Shown here: in pieces, positions 42,511-50,674 of the stretch
Layout: each line of letters begins with the position of its first letter
How positions within the stretch are numbered: the stretch's first letter is position 1
Source: Gemmobacter megaterium
Lineage (GTDB): Bacteria; Pseudomonadota; Alphaproteobacteria; Rhodobacterales; Rhodobacteraceae
Direction of reading: 5' to 3'
Assembly: GCF_900156815.1 (NCBI RefSeq)
Contig: NZ_FTOT01000005.1
Location: 124,001 to 188,000, forward strand
Length of the DNA: 64,000 nucleotides
Program-made: the position numbers and the translations under genes
The notes under the pieces: generated by a model
What the model saw: the letters and a program-made list of their open reading frames with translations, nothing else
The model's database searches: none
Told to the model about the DNA's origin: nothing

Positions 42511-44024
42511 ACCACTGGATCATCATTCCGGTCATTCTGCCAGCGATGGTGGCGCCGCTGATCGTGCTGGGAATGCGCAACGATCTGACATTGCAGCGGA
42601 TCGCGTCGATCGCGGCCACGGTTGCCTTGCTTGCCGTATCGGCGCTGCTGCTGGTGCAGGCCAGCACCTCGGGGCCGCAAGTCTATCTGCTCGGCAACTG
42701 GGCGGCGCCTTTTGGCATCGTTCTGGTGCTGGACCGGCTGTCGGCCCTGATGGTGGCCTTGACGGCGCTACTGGCCCTTGGGGTGGTGCTTTATGCCGTC
42801 GGGTCGGGCTGGGATGGCCGGGGCAAGAATTTTCATGCCCTGTTCCAGTTCCAGCTCATGGGGATCTGTGGCGCCTTTCTGACCGGCGATGCGTTCAACC
42901 TGTTCGTATTCTTCGAGATTCTGCTGATTGCCAGCTATGGCCTGATGATCCATGCCGGAGGACGCGACCGGCTGCGCGCCGGGGTGCAATATGTGGTGTT
43001 CAACCTGGCAGGTTCGACGCTGTTCCTGTTCGCGCTGGGGGCGATCTATGCCATTACCGGCACGCTCAACATGGCCGATCTGGCCGTCAAGGTGGCCGAC
43101 CTGCCCGAAGGGCACGACGCCCTGTTGCGGGTCGCCGGTGTGCTGCTGCTGATCGTCTTCGCGGTCAAGGGCGCGCTGGTTCCGTTCCAGTTCTGGTTGC
43201 CTGGCACCTATGCGCTGGCCCCCGGCCCCGTCGCCGCCCTGTTCGCGGTGATGACCAAGGTGGGCGCCTATGCGATCCTGCGCTTCTACACGCTGATCTT
43301 CGGCCCCGAGGTCGAGGCGACCGGCACTTTCTACGCCAACCTTCTGGTGCCGCTGGCACTGGTCACACTGGTGGTCGGCATGGTGGGCGTGCTGGGCGCG
43401 CGGTCGCTGGCCCGGCTCGCGGCCTTTGCGGCCATCGGCTCGATGGGAACGCTGTTCCTGGCCATGTCGGACTTCACCCCGCTGTCTACTGCGGCGACGC
43501 TGTACTATCTGATCCATTCGACGATTGCTGCGGCCCTGATGTTCCTGGTCGCCGATATGGTGCTGGAACGGCGCGGGAACACCCTTCTGGTGCCACGCCC
43601 CCCCATCGCGCGGCATGGGCTGATCGCCGCGCTGTTCTTTGCCTCGGCGATTGCCATGGCGGGAATGCCGCCGCTGTCGGGGTTCCTGGGCAAGCTGCTG
43701 ATCCTGGATGCGCTGGGGGACCGGGCCGATATGGCCATCACCTGGAGCGCCATCCTGATCACCTCTCTGATCGCCATCGTCGGGATGAGCCGCGCAGGCA
43801 GCATTGTGTTCTGGAAGGCGCACGCGATCTCTGGCGATCCGGCCGAGGTGCGCCCCATGCCCTTGGCCTTCACGGCCACCTTCGGGATGCTGGGCGTGCT
43901 GGTTGCCATGACCGTGCTTGCAGGGCCCCTGATGGGCTGGCTCCAGGAAACCGCCGATCAGGTGCATGATACGGGCGCCTATATAGATGCCGTGCTTGGC
44001 CTTGGCGCGACGGAGGACAACTGA
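42507..44024 (+). CDS. mrpD: Mrp antiporter subunit D (operon 1)
   Basis: 505-residue antiporter-like subunit of the complex I N/M/L type with about 14 helices. Diagnostic blocks are LDRLSALMVALTALLALGV, the glutamate in NLFVFFEILLIASYGL, the lysine in FAVKGALVPFQFWLPGTYA and AMAGMPPLSGFLGKLLIL. It forms the ion path together with MrpA. Overlaps mrpC by four bases and mrpE by one. Confidence 0.95.
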   Translation: MNHWIIIPVILPAMVAPLIVLGMRNDLTLQRIASIAATVALLAVSALLLVQASTSGPQVYLLGNWAAPFGIVLVLDRLSALMVALTALLALGVVLYAVGSGWDGRGKNFHALFQFQLMGICGAFLTGDAFNLFVFFEILLIASYGLMIHAGGRDRLRAGVQYVVFNLAGSTLFLFALGAIYAITGTLNMADLAVKVADLPEGHDALLRVAGVLLLIVFAVKGALVPFQFWLPGTYALAPGPVAALFAVMTKVGAYAILRFYTLIFGPEVEATGTFYANLLVPLALVTLVVGMVGVLGARSLARLAAFAAIGSMGTLFLAMSDFTPLSTAATLYYLIHSTIAAALMFLVADMVLERRGNTLLVPRPPIARHGLIAALFFASAIAMAGMPPLSGFLGKLLILDALGDRADMAITWSAILITSLIAIVGMSRAGSIVFWKAHAISGDPAEVRPMPLAFTATFGMLGVLVAMTVLAGPLMGWLQETADQVHDTGAYIDAVLGLGATEDN

Positions 44025-44515
44025 TGCTGCGCAAGCTGTTCCCACATCCCTGGCTGACGCTCACGCTGGTTCTGGTCTGGGTCGCGCTGGCCAATACGAT
44101 CAGCCTGGGCGGCATCGTCATGGGGCTGATCCTTGGCATCGTCATTCCCGCGATCACCGCGGCCTACTGGCCCGACAGCCCCCGCATCCGCGCACCGCTG
44201 AAGATTGTCGAATTCGTGCTGATCGTGCTGTGGGATATCGTGAAATCCAACTTCATCGTGGCGCGGATCGTGCTTTTCATGCCCCGCGACAAGCTGCGCC
44301 CCGCATGGATCGTGGTGCCGCTGGACCTACGCCAGCCCGAAGCGATCACCGTTCTGGCAGGCACGATCACCATGACGCCTGGCACCGTCAGCGCCGATGT
44401 ATCCGCCGATGGCAGGTCGCTGCTGGTGCACTGTCTCCATGCCCCGGATTCCGCCGGCGTGGTGGCAGACATAAAGGCGCGGTACGAATCGCGGTTGAAG
44501 GAGATTTTCGCATGA
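44024..44515 (+). CDS. mrpE: Mrp antiporter subunit E (operon 1)
   Basis: 163 residues with two N-terminal helices (WLTLTLVLVWVALANTISLGG) and a soluble domain. It has the typical ITVLAGTITMTPGTVSADV block (about 105-123) found in all MrpE. Needed for assembly of the complex. It shares one base with mrpD (TGATG) and four with mrpF. Confidence 0.93.
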   Translation: MLRKLFPHPWLTLTLVLVWVALANTISLGGIVMGLILGIVIPAITAAYWPDSPRIRAPLKIVEFVLIVLWDIVKSNFIVARIVLFMPRDKLRPAWIVVPLDLRQPEAITVLAGTITMTPGTVSADVSADGRSLLVHCLHAPDSAGVVADIKARYESRLKEIFA

Positions 44516-44781
44516 TCGGCTATGCGCTGCTGTTCGCCTTCGGCTGCTTTGGCCTGGGCCTGCTGATGAACCTGTATCGTGCCGCGATCGGCCCCACCGT
44601 GCCTGACCGGGTGCTGGCGCTGGACACCATGGTCATCAATGTCATCGCCCTGATGATCCTGTATGGCATCTGGCAGGGCACGGCGATGTATTTCGAGGCA
44701 TCCCTGCTGTTTGCCATGACCGGCTTCATCTCGACCGTGGCCTATGCGCGCTTCATGTTGCGGGGGAACATCATCGAATGA
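44512..44781 (+). CDS. mrpF: Mrp antiporter subunit F (operon 1)
   Basis: 89-residue three-helix subunit. It shows YRAAIGPTVPDRVLALDTMVIN (about 22-43) and FISTVAYARFMLRG at the end, both MrpF marks. The open frame extends far upstream within mrpE, but ATG 44512 in an ATGA overlap is the real start. Confidence 0.94.
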   Translation: MIGYALLFAFGCFGLGLLMNLYRAAIGPTVPDRVLALDTMVINVIALMILYGIWQGTAMYFEASLLFAMTGFISTVAYARFMLRGNIIE

Positions 44782-45170
44782 CCGATACCATGATGCTGCT
44801 GATGGAAATCCTTGTCTCGGGACTGCTGGTTCTGGCCGGAGTGTTCGGTCTGGTCGGATCGCTGGGGCTGCTCAAGCTGCCCGATCTGATGACGCGCCTG
44901 CACGCCCCGACCAAGGCGACGACGCTGGGTGTTGGCGGGGCCCTGATCGCGTCGATGCTGTATTTCGGGGTGTTCATGGACCAGTTCAGCTTTCACGAGC
45001 TGATGATCACGCTGTTCCTGTTCCTGACCGCGCCGATCTCGGCCAACCTGATCGCCAAGGCCCATGTCCTGCGCGAAGAACAGCCCGAAAAACTGCCGCC
45101 AACGGGGGCCGCCTGTGGCTGGGCCACCTTTGACGAAACCGCCGACCCCAGCCGACCGCCCGAGGCATAG
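44778..45170 (+). CDS. mrpG: Mrp antiporter subunit G (operon 1)
   Basis: 130-residue last subunit, with three helices and the conserved LLVLAGVFGLVGSLGLLKLPDLMTRLHAPTKATTLGVGG region and FLFLTAPISANLIAKAHV. The polar tail is longer than usual. It ends the operon; a hairpin follows. Confidence 0.93.
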   Translation: MTDTMMLLMEILVSGLLVLAGVFGLVGSLGLLKLPDLMTRLHAPTKATTLGVGGALIASMLYFGVFMDQFSFHELMITLFLFLTAPISANLIAKAHVLREEQPEKLPPTGAACGWATFDETADPSRPPEA

Positions 45171-45178
45171 CGGGGAAT

Positions 45179-45203
45179 GGGTCGGCCCGTTTCAGGGCCG
45201 CCC
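45179..45203. terminator. Shared terminator between mrpG (operon 1) and peroxiredoxin
   Basis: GGGTCGGCCC and GGGCCGCCC pair over nine base pairs with one bulged T; TTT follows on the plus strand. It sits in the 41-base convergent gap and can serve both genes. Confidence 0.6.
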
Positions 45204-45211
45204 TTTCCGTC

Positions 45212-45865
45212 TCAGCCGCTCAGGCCGGTCTTGCGCACATAGGGCAGGACAATCTCCAGATCGGGGAAACGGGCCTTGGCCTCGTCCGTTGGCACCGACA
45301 GCGCGACAATCACCTTGTCCCCCGGCGTCCAGTTCGCAGGTGTCGCAAACGGCGCGCCATCCGTGGCCCGCACCGCATCCAGCGCCCGCAGGATCTCCTG
45401 GAAATTGCGGCCAACGGACATGGGATAGATCAGCATCACACGAACCTTCTTGTCCGGCCCGATGATGAAGGTGGACCGCACCGTGGCCGTATCGGCCGGG
45501 GTGCGTCCATCGGGCAGCACCGCGCCTGCGGGCATCATGTCATATGCTTTGGCGATTTCCAGCGTGTCGTCGGCAAAGATCGGAAAGGTGACCGGCTTGC
45601 CCGAATAGGCCTCGATATCCGCCTTCCATTTCAGATGGTGCTCCACCGGGTCAATGGACACACCGGCAACCTTGGTGTTGCGTTTCGCAAACTCCTCCGC
45701 GAGCTCCGAGACAGCGCCGAATTCCGTGGTGCAGACCGGGGTGAAATCCTTGGGATGGCTGAACAGCACCGCATAGCTGTCGCCGATCCAGTCATGGAAG
45801 GTCAGGGTGCCCTCGGTTGACGGGGCGGTGAAGTTCGGGGCGATATCGTTGATACGAACGGACAT
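45212..45865 (-). CDS. 1-Cys peroxiredoxin (Prx6 type)
   Basis: Reduces peroxides through one reactive cysteine. The 217-residue protein has the peroxidatic Cys45 in DFTPVCTTEFG and no other cysteine, hence the 1-Cys class. STFIIGPDKKVRVMLIYPMSVGRNFQEILRALDA and the C-terminal TPGDKVIVALSVP domain fit Prx6. It lies between the two mrp operons and is divergent from the aldehyde dehydrogenase with 170 bases between. Confidence 0.93.
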   Translation of the reverse strand: MSVRINDIAPNFTAPSTEGTLTFHDWIGDSYAVLFSHPKDFTPVCTTEFGAVSELAEEFAKRNTKVAGVSIDPVEHHLKWKADIEAYSGKPVTFPIFADDTLEIAKAYDMMPAGAVLPDGRTPADTATVRSTFIIGPDKKVRVMLIYPMSVGRNFQEILRALDAVRATDGAPFATPANWTPGDKVIVALSVPTDEAKARFPDLEIVLPYVRKTGLSG

Positions 45866-46035
45866 GACAGTTCCTTCGGTGGCCGCGTTTCACTGCTCAG
45901 ATAGGCCCTTTTTGCTGCAACTGCATCCCCTGGCATGAACTTTGGAAACCTGTTCCACCGGCGCACACGGGCGGTTGCGGTTCGTCCTGCAAACTGTCAG
46001 GTTCGCGGCACGACAGACCACCGGAGGGTCACGAC

Positions 46036-47481
46036 ATGATCGAAAAACGCGAGTTCTATATCAACGGTGCCTGGGTTTCCCCGGCCACGGCCAAGGATCA
46101 CCCGGTCATCGACCCCTCGACCGAAGATGTCTGCGCGACCATCTCGCTGGGGTCCGAGGCCGATACGAATGCCGCCGTCGCAGCCGCCAAGGCCGCGTTT
46201 CCCGCCTGGGCCGCGACCCCGCCGGCCGAACGGCTGGCCCTGGTGCAGCGCCTGCTGGACATCTACGAGGCCCGCAACGAGGACATGGCCCAGGCCATCA
46301 GCCTGGAAATGGGTGCGCCCATCGACATGGCCCGCACCTCCCAGGCCCCCTCGGGCAGCTTTCACATCCGCAACTTCATCACCGCCTTTCCCAAGCTGGA
46401 CTGGATCCGACCGCTGGGCCCTCATGCGCCCAACGCCCGGATCGCCATGGAACCGATCGGCGTGGTCGGCCTGATCACGCCATGGAACTGGCCGATGAAC
46501 CAGGTCACGCTCAAGGCCGTGCCGGCGATGCTCGCGGGATGCACCATGGTGCTGAAACCCTCCGAAGAGGCGCCGCTGTCCTCGCTGCTGTTTGCCGAAT
46601 TCGTGCATCAGGCCGGCTTCCCGGCCGGGGTCTTCAACCTGGTGAACGGCGATGGCGCCGGTGTCGGCAGCCAGTTGTCGAAACATCCCGATGTCCAGAT
46701 GATCTCGTTCACCGGCTCGACCCGCGCAGGCAGGGCCATCAGCATCGCTGCGGCAGAGACGCTGAAACGTGTGACGCTGGAACTGGGCGGCAAGGGCGCG
46801 AACCTGGTCTTTGCCGATGCCGACGACAAGGCGGTGGAACGCGGCGTGCGCCACATGTTCAACAACTCCGGCCAATCCTGCAACGCCCCCAGCCGGATGC
46901 TGGTGGAACGCAGCGCCTATGACCGCGCGGTCGACATCGCCCGTGAAGTGGCCGAAAAAACCGCCGTCGCCCCCGCCTCGCAATCCGGCAAGCACATCGG
47001 CCCGGTCGTCAACAAACGGCAATGGGACCAGATCCAGGGCTACATCCAGAAGGGGATCGAGGAAGGCGCCCGTCTGGTCGCCGGCGGCCTCGGCCTGCCC
47101 GAAGGCGTGAACAAGGGCTATTTCGTCCGCCCGACCGTCTTTGCCGACGTCAAACCCGGCATGACCATCGAAAAGGAAGAAATCTTCGGCCCCGTGCTGG
47201 CCATGATCCCCTTCGACACCGAGGAAGAGGCGATCCGCATCGCCAATGACACGCCCTATGGCCTGACCAACTATCTGCAAAGCAGCGATGGCCAGCGGCG
47301 CAACCGGCTGGCCCGCCAGTTGCATTCCGGCATGGTCGAGATGAACGGCGAAAGCCGCGGCGCGGGCGCCCCCTTCGGCGGCGTAGGCATGTCAGGCCGC
47401 GCACGCGAAGGCGGCATCTGGGGCCTGGAGGAGTTCCTCGAGGTCAAGTCGATCTCGGGCTGGGACGGCACGCAAGACTGA
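46036..47481 (+). CDS. NAD(P)-dependent aldehyde dehydrogenase family protein
   Basis: 481 residues. The nucleotide-binding domain contains PWNWPMNQVTLKAVPAMLAG and the FTGSTRAGRAI loop. The general base glutamate is in LELGGKGANLVF and the catalytic cysteine in NNSGQSCNAPSRML. EKEEIFGPVLAMIPF and the C-terminal SRGAGAPFGGVGMSGRAREGG complete the fold. It oxidises an unknown aldehyde to the acid. It sits alone between the two mrp operons, with GGAGGG upstream of the ATG and a terminator after it. Confidence 0.93.
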   Translation: MIEKREFYINGAWVSPATAKDHPVIDPSTEDVCATISLGSEADTNAAVAAAKAAFPAWAATPPAERLALVQRLLDIYEARNEDMAQAISLEMGAPIDMARTSQAPSGSFHIRNFITAFPKLDWIRPLGPHAPNARIAMEPIGVVGLITPWNWPMNQVTLKAVPAMLAGCTMVLKPSEEAPLSSLLFAEFVHQAGFPAGVFNLVNGDGAGVGSQLSKHPDVQMISFTGSTRAGRAISIAAAETLKRVTLELGGKGANLVFADADDKAVERGVRHMFNNSGQSCNAPSRMLVERSAYDRAVDIAREVAEKTAVAPASQSGKHIGPVVNKRQWDQIQGYIQKGIEEGARLVAGGLGLPEGVNKGYFVRPTVFADVKPGMTIEKEEIFGPVLAMIPFDTEEEAIRIANDTPYGLTNYLQSSDGQRRNRLARQLHSGMVEMNGESRGAGAPFGGVGMSGRAREGGIWGLEEFLEVKSISGWDGTQD

Positions 47482-47485
47482 CGAC

Positions 47486-47509
47486 AGGGGCGCCACGGCA
47501 GGCGCCCCT
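47486..47509 (+). terminator. Terminator after the aldehyde dehydrogenase
   Basis: AGGGGCGCC (47486-47494) and GGCGCCCCT (47501-47509) form a perfect 9-bp stem with a six-base loop, followed by TTCATCTT, four bases after the stop. Confidence 0.8.
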
Positions 47510-47521
47510 TTCATCTTGCCT

Positions 47522-47537
47522 CAAATACCCTGGGGGG
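47522..47537 (-). repeat. Repeat box CCCCAGGGTATTTG (copy 3)
   Basis: Read on the minus strand the box is CCCCCCAGGGTATTTG. It overlaps the start of a GC-rich inverted segment (CCGGGGG...CCCCCGG, about 47539-47557). It lies between two convergent gene ends. Related boxes are at 10218, 26384 and 61632. Confidence 0.4.
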
Positions 47538-47564
47538 TCCGGGGGGCCAGCCCCCGGCCCGCCG

Positions 47565-47933
47565 TCAGCCCTGGTCGCTCCCGGTCGTCTTTCGTGCCGG
47601 AGGAACATCCCCGCGCCCTTCTGCCCGGTCCCGATGCAAGGCCGCACGGCCCACAAGCATCAGCGTGACAGGCGTCGTCACCATGACCAGAACACCGATC
47701 ACAAGTTCATGCGCGACCGGCCGCCCTTCGACCCAGCTGAACAGGATCATCGACGCCAGCAGGATTGCCGCCGCGCCCCAGCTTGTGCCAAGCGTCGGCG
47801 CATGGAGCCGGTCATAGAAACTGCGCAACTGCACCAGCCCCAATGTGCCCAGCAGGGTCAGCGTGGCGCCGATCACCAGAAACACCGCGACAGGGCCGGC
47901 AATCCACAGCGGCAGGTCGATCAGATGCTTCAT
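47565..47933 (-). CDS. mrpG: Mrp antiporter subunit G (operon 2)
   Basis: 122-residue last gene of the second operon. [29 protein letters not shown] and [20 protein letters not shown] are the MrpG marks. It overlaps mrpF by four bases. Its sequence is clearly different from the MrpG at 44778, so this is not a fresh copy. Confidence 0.92.
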   Translation of the reverse strand: MKHLIDLPLWIAGPVAVFLVIGATLTLLGTLGLVQLRSFYDRLHAPTLGTSWGAAAILLASMILFSWVEGRPVAHELVIGVLVMVTTPVTLMLVGRAALHRDRAEGRGDVPPARKTTGSDQG

Positions 47934-48217
47934 TCGATCACCTCGCCCCGGATCAGGAATTTCGCCAGCGCCACCGTCGCGACAAACCCCATGACGCCGA
48001 TCACCATTGCCGCTTCGTAAAAGAACGGCGTCCCCACGCGTATGCCCGTGACCACGAACAGCAGCATCACCGTGACATAGAGCGTATCCAGCCCCAGAAC
48101 ACGATCCTGCGCCCGTGGCCCGCGGAGGGTGCGCAGGGTGGCAAGGCAGGCCGCCACGGCAAGGACGAACTGGGCATACAGGATCGCCCAGGTGATCAGG
48201 CTATGGGTCAGGGTCAT
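47930..48217 (-). CDS. mrpF: Mrp antiporter subunit F (operon 2)
   Basis: 95 residues, three helices. [23 protein letters not shown] (about 28-50) and [19 protein letters not shown] at the end identify it. Four-base overlaps on both sides. Confidence 0.92.
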   Translation of the reverse strand: MTLTHSLITWAILYAQFVLAVAACLATLRTLRGPRAQDRVLGLDTLYVTVMLLFVVTGIRVGTPFFYEAAMVIGVMGFVATVALAKFLIRGEVIE

Positions 48218-48702
48218 GCGAACACCTCCAGAAGCAACGCTTCATAGCGGTTGCAGATCAGATCGCGCCAGGCCGCGTCGTCGATCAGGTCAAAGACATG
48301 CAGCAGCAGAATGCCGCTGTCGCTGTCGTATTCCAGCCAGGCCGTGCCGGGCGTCGCCGTCACGATCATCGCCAGCAGGCCCAGCGGAAACGGGTCGCGC
48401 AGGCGCAACGGAATCTCGACAAAGCCGGATTTCCGCTCGCCATGGCGGCCGCGCGTCAGGATCAGCATCGCCACCGCGATGTTCGAGCGGATGATGTCGA
48501 TGCCGACAATTCCCATCAGCCGCACGAAGGGCCACACACGGCGGATACGCGGCGCTTCGGGCTCCAGCGCCCCAAGCGCCCAGCCGGCCACCAACGAAAT
48601 GGCGCCGCCCAGCAGCAGATGGCCCAGCGAGAACCGCGTCATCAACAGCCAGACCAGCACCAGCGCCAGCGAAAGAACCGGATGCGGGACAAGACGTCTC
48701 AT
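48214..48702 (-). CDS. mrpE: Mrp antiporter subunit E (operon 2)
   Basis: 162 residues. It has the N-terminal helices ([23 protein letters not shown]) and [20 protein letters not shown], the MrpE block in which the usual TPGT is kept. Overlaps mrpD and mrpF by four bases each. Confidence 0.92.
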   Translation of the reverse strand: MRRLVPHPVLSLALVLVWLLMTRFSLGHLLLGGAISLVAGWALGALEPEAPRIRRVWPFVRLMGIVGIDIIRSNIAVAMLILTRGRHGERKSGFVEIPLRLRDPFPLGLLAMIVTATPGTAWLEYDSDSGILLLHVFDLIDDAAWRDLICNRYEALLLEVFA

Positions 48703-50330
48703 CGGCTGGCCCCTCCCGGTGGGACGCGGGGCGCCGCAAGCACCCCTTGCACATAGACATCGCGGTCATGCAGCGCGCGGGCGGTCGCGTTGGTATACCG
48801 CAGGGTATCCTGCGCCCTGACCGTGACCAGCAGCATCATGGCCACCAGCACCAGGACCGGCGCCACCTCCAGCGCCAGAACGCGCGGCGGCACACCGTCC
48901 GATGCCCAGAAGGTCTGGATGCCGATCCGCACCAGCCCGATCATCGTGGCCAGCCCTGCCAGGACCAACAGCACCACAAACCCCCAGGCGACCGCCACAG
49001 GCAAGGCCCCCGCCGCAAGGATGCTGGCCAGGATGGCCAGTTTTCCGACAAAGCCCGACATCGGCGGCATCCCCGCCAGCACCAGCAGGCACACCCCAAA
49101 GCTCAGCCCGAGCACTGTCAGGGTGCCAGGAATGGCCAGGCCGACCTCTGGCCCGTCTTCCTCCTCGACGGGATCAAGGCCATAGGCGTCGGCGGTCAAT
49201 GCCAGCATGGCGGCAATGCCGCCCTCTTCGCGGCTCATCGGTTCGATCAGCAGGAACAGGGCACTGGTCGCAAGCGTGGAGCTGATCAGATAGTAGAGCG
49301 CACCCGACAACAGCCCTGCCCCGGCCCCCGCAAGGGCAAAGCCGGTCACGGCAAGCAAGGTGCCCGACGATATCAGGATGAGATGGGCCGCCATGCGCCC
49401 CAGCCCCTGCGATGCCAGAACGCCCAGCAGGCCATAGGCGATCGTTGCCATCCCGCCGCCCACCAGCACCCATGCGCCAAAGCCGGCAGAGGCGCCTGCC
49501 TCGTCTCCGAACAGCAACATCGACAGGCGCAGAATGGCATAGACCCCCACCTTGGTCATGATGGCGAACAGCGCCGCAACCGGGGCCGAGGCGGCCATAT
49601 AGGCGGTCGGCAACCAGAACGACAGCGGCCAGACCCCCGCCTTGACCAGAAACGCCAGCCCCAGCACGCCGATGGCGGCATGGACCAGGGGGCGGTCGGC
49701 CCCCGACAGGCCGGGCATCATGTTCGCCAGATGCGCCATGTTCAATGTGCCGGTCACGCCATAGATCATCGCAACGCCGATCAGGAACAACAGCGCCGCC
49801 GCCAGGTTGATGGCGATATAATGCAACCCCGCCCGCACCCGGAACTGCCCCGACCCATGCAGCAGCAACCCATAGGATGCCGCCAGCATCACCTCGAAGA
49901 ACACAAAGAGATTGAACAGGTCGCCGGTCAGGAACGCGCCATTCACCCCCATCAGCAGAAACTGGAACATCGACTGGAAATGCTGTCCCTGCCGATGCCA
50001 GCCCGCGCCGGAATACAGCAGCGCCGGAACCGCCAACAGCGACGCCAGCAACACCATGAGCGCCGACAGCCGGTCCAGCACCAGAACGATGCCAAAAGGC
50101 ACCGCCCAGTTGCCCAGCAGATAGAACCCGATCTCGGTCCCGCCGGACGGGCCGCTGCCCTTGACGCGGTTCAGCAGTTCCACCGCAACGACCACCAGCG
50201 CAACGGCAGAGAGCAATCCGATCACCAGCTTGGCCCGCCGCCGCCGGTCGTCATAAAGCAGCATCAGCGCGCCGGCAAAGAACGGGATCAGCACAGGCGC
50301 AAGGATCAGGTGGTCAGACAGCGCCATCAT
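48699..50330 (-). CDS. mrpD: Mrp antiporter subunit D (operon 2)
   Basis: 543 residues, about 40 longer than MrpD of operon 1, mainly through an extended acidic loop (DPVEEEDGPEVG, near residue 400). Key blocks are present: GIVLVLDRLSALMVLLASLL, NLFVFFEVMLAASYGLL with its glutamate, LAFLVKAGVWPLSFWLPTAYM with its lysine and LAGMPPMSGFVGKLAIL. Overlaps both neighbours by four bases. Confidence 0.95.
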   Translation of the reverse strand: MMALSDHLILAPVLIPFFAGALMLLYDDRRRRAKLVIGLLSAVALVVVAVELLNRVKGSGPSGGTEIGFYLLGNWAVPFGIVLVLDRLSALMVLLASLLAVPALLYSGAGWHRQGQHFQSMFQFLLMGVNGAFLTGDLFNLFVFFEVMLAASYGLLLHGSGQFRVRAGLHYIAINLAAALLFLIGVAMIYGVTGTLNMAHLANMMPGLSGADRPLVHAAIGVLGLAFLVKAGVWPLSFWLPTAYMAASAPVAALFAIMTKVGVYAILRLSMLLFGDEAGASAGFGAWVLVGGGMATIAYGLLGVLASQGLGRMAAHLILISSGTLLAVTGFALAGAGAGLLSGALYYLISSTLATSALFLLIEPMSREEGGIAAMLALTADAYGLDPVEEEDGPEVGLAIPGTLTVLGLSFGVCLLVLAGMPPMSGFVGKLAILASILAAGALPVAVAWGFVVLLVLAGLATMIGLVRIGIQTFWASDGVPPRVLALEVAPVLVLVAMMLLVTVRAQDTLRYTNATARALHDRDVYVQGVLAAPRVPPGGASR

Positions 50331-50674
50331 TGATCACGCTCCTTCCCGTCGACATGGTCGGTGCCGGTCAACCCGCGCGAGGCCAGCATCACCACCAGAA
50401 ACAGCGCCGTGGTGGCAAAGCTGATCACGATGGCCGTCAGCACCAGCGCCTGCGGCACCGGATCGGCATAGGCGACCGGGTTGACAAAGCCGCCCTTGGG
50501 CATGATCGGCGGGGCCCCCACCGTCAGGCGGCCCATGGAAAAGATGAACAGATTGACCGCATAGGACAGCAGGCACAGGCCGACGATCACCTGGAATGTC
50601 CGCGGTCGTAGCAGCAGCCAGACCCCGGAGGCGGCCATGATCCCGATGGCAAGCGACAGCACAAGTTCCATCAC
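50327..50674 (-). CDS. mrpC: Mrp antiporter subunit C (operon 2)
   Basis: 115-residue NuoK-like subunit with LLLRPRTFQVIVGLCLLSYAVNLFIFSMGRL and DPVPQALVLTAIVISFATTALFL. Four-base overlaps with mrpA and mrpD. Confidence 0.94.
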   Translation of the reverse strand: MMELVLSLAIGIMAASGVWLLLRPRTFQVIVGLCLLSYAVNLFIFSMGRLTVGAPPIMPKGGFVNPVAYADPVPQALVLTAIVISFATTALFLVVMLASRGLTGTDHVDGKERDQ

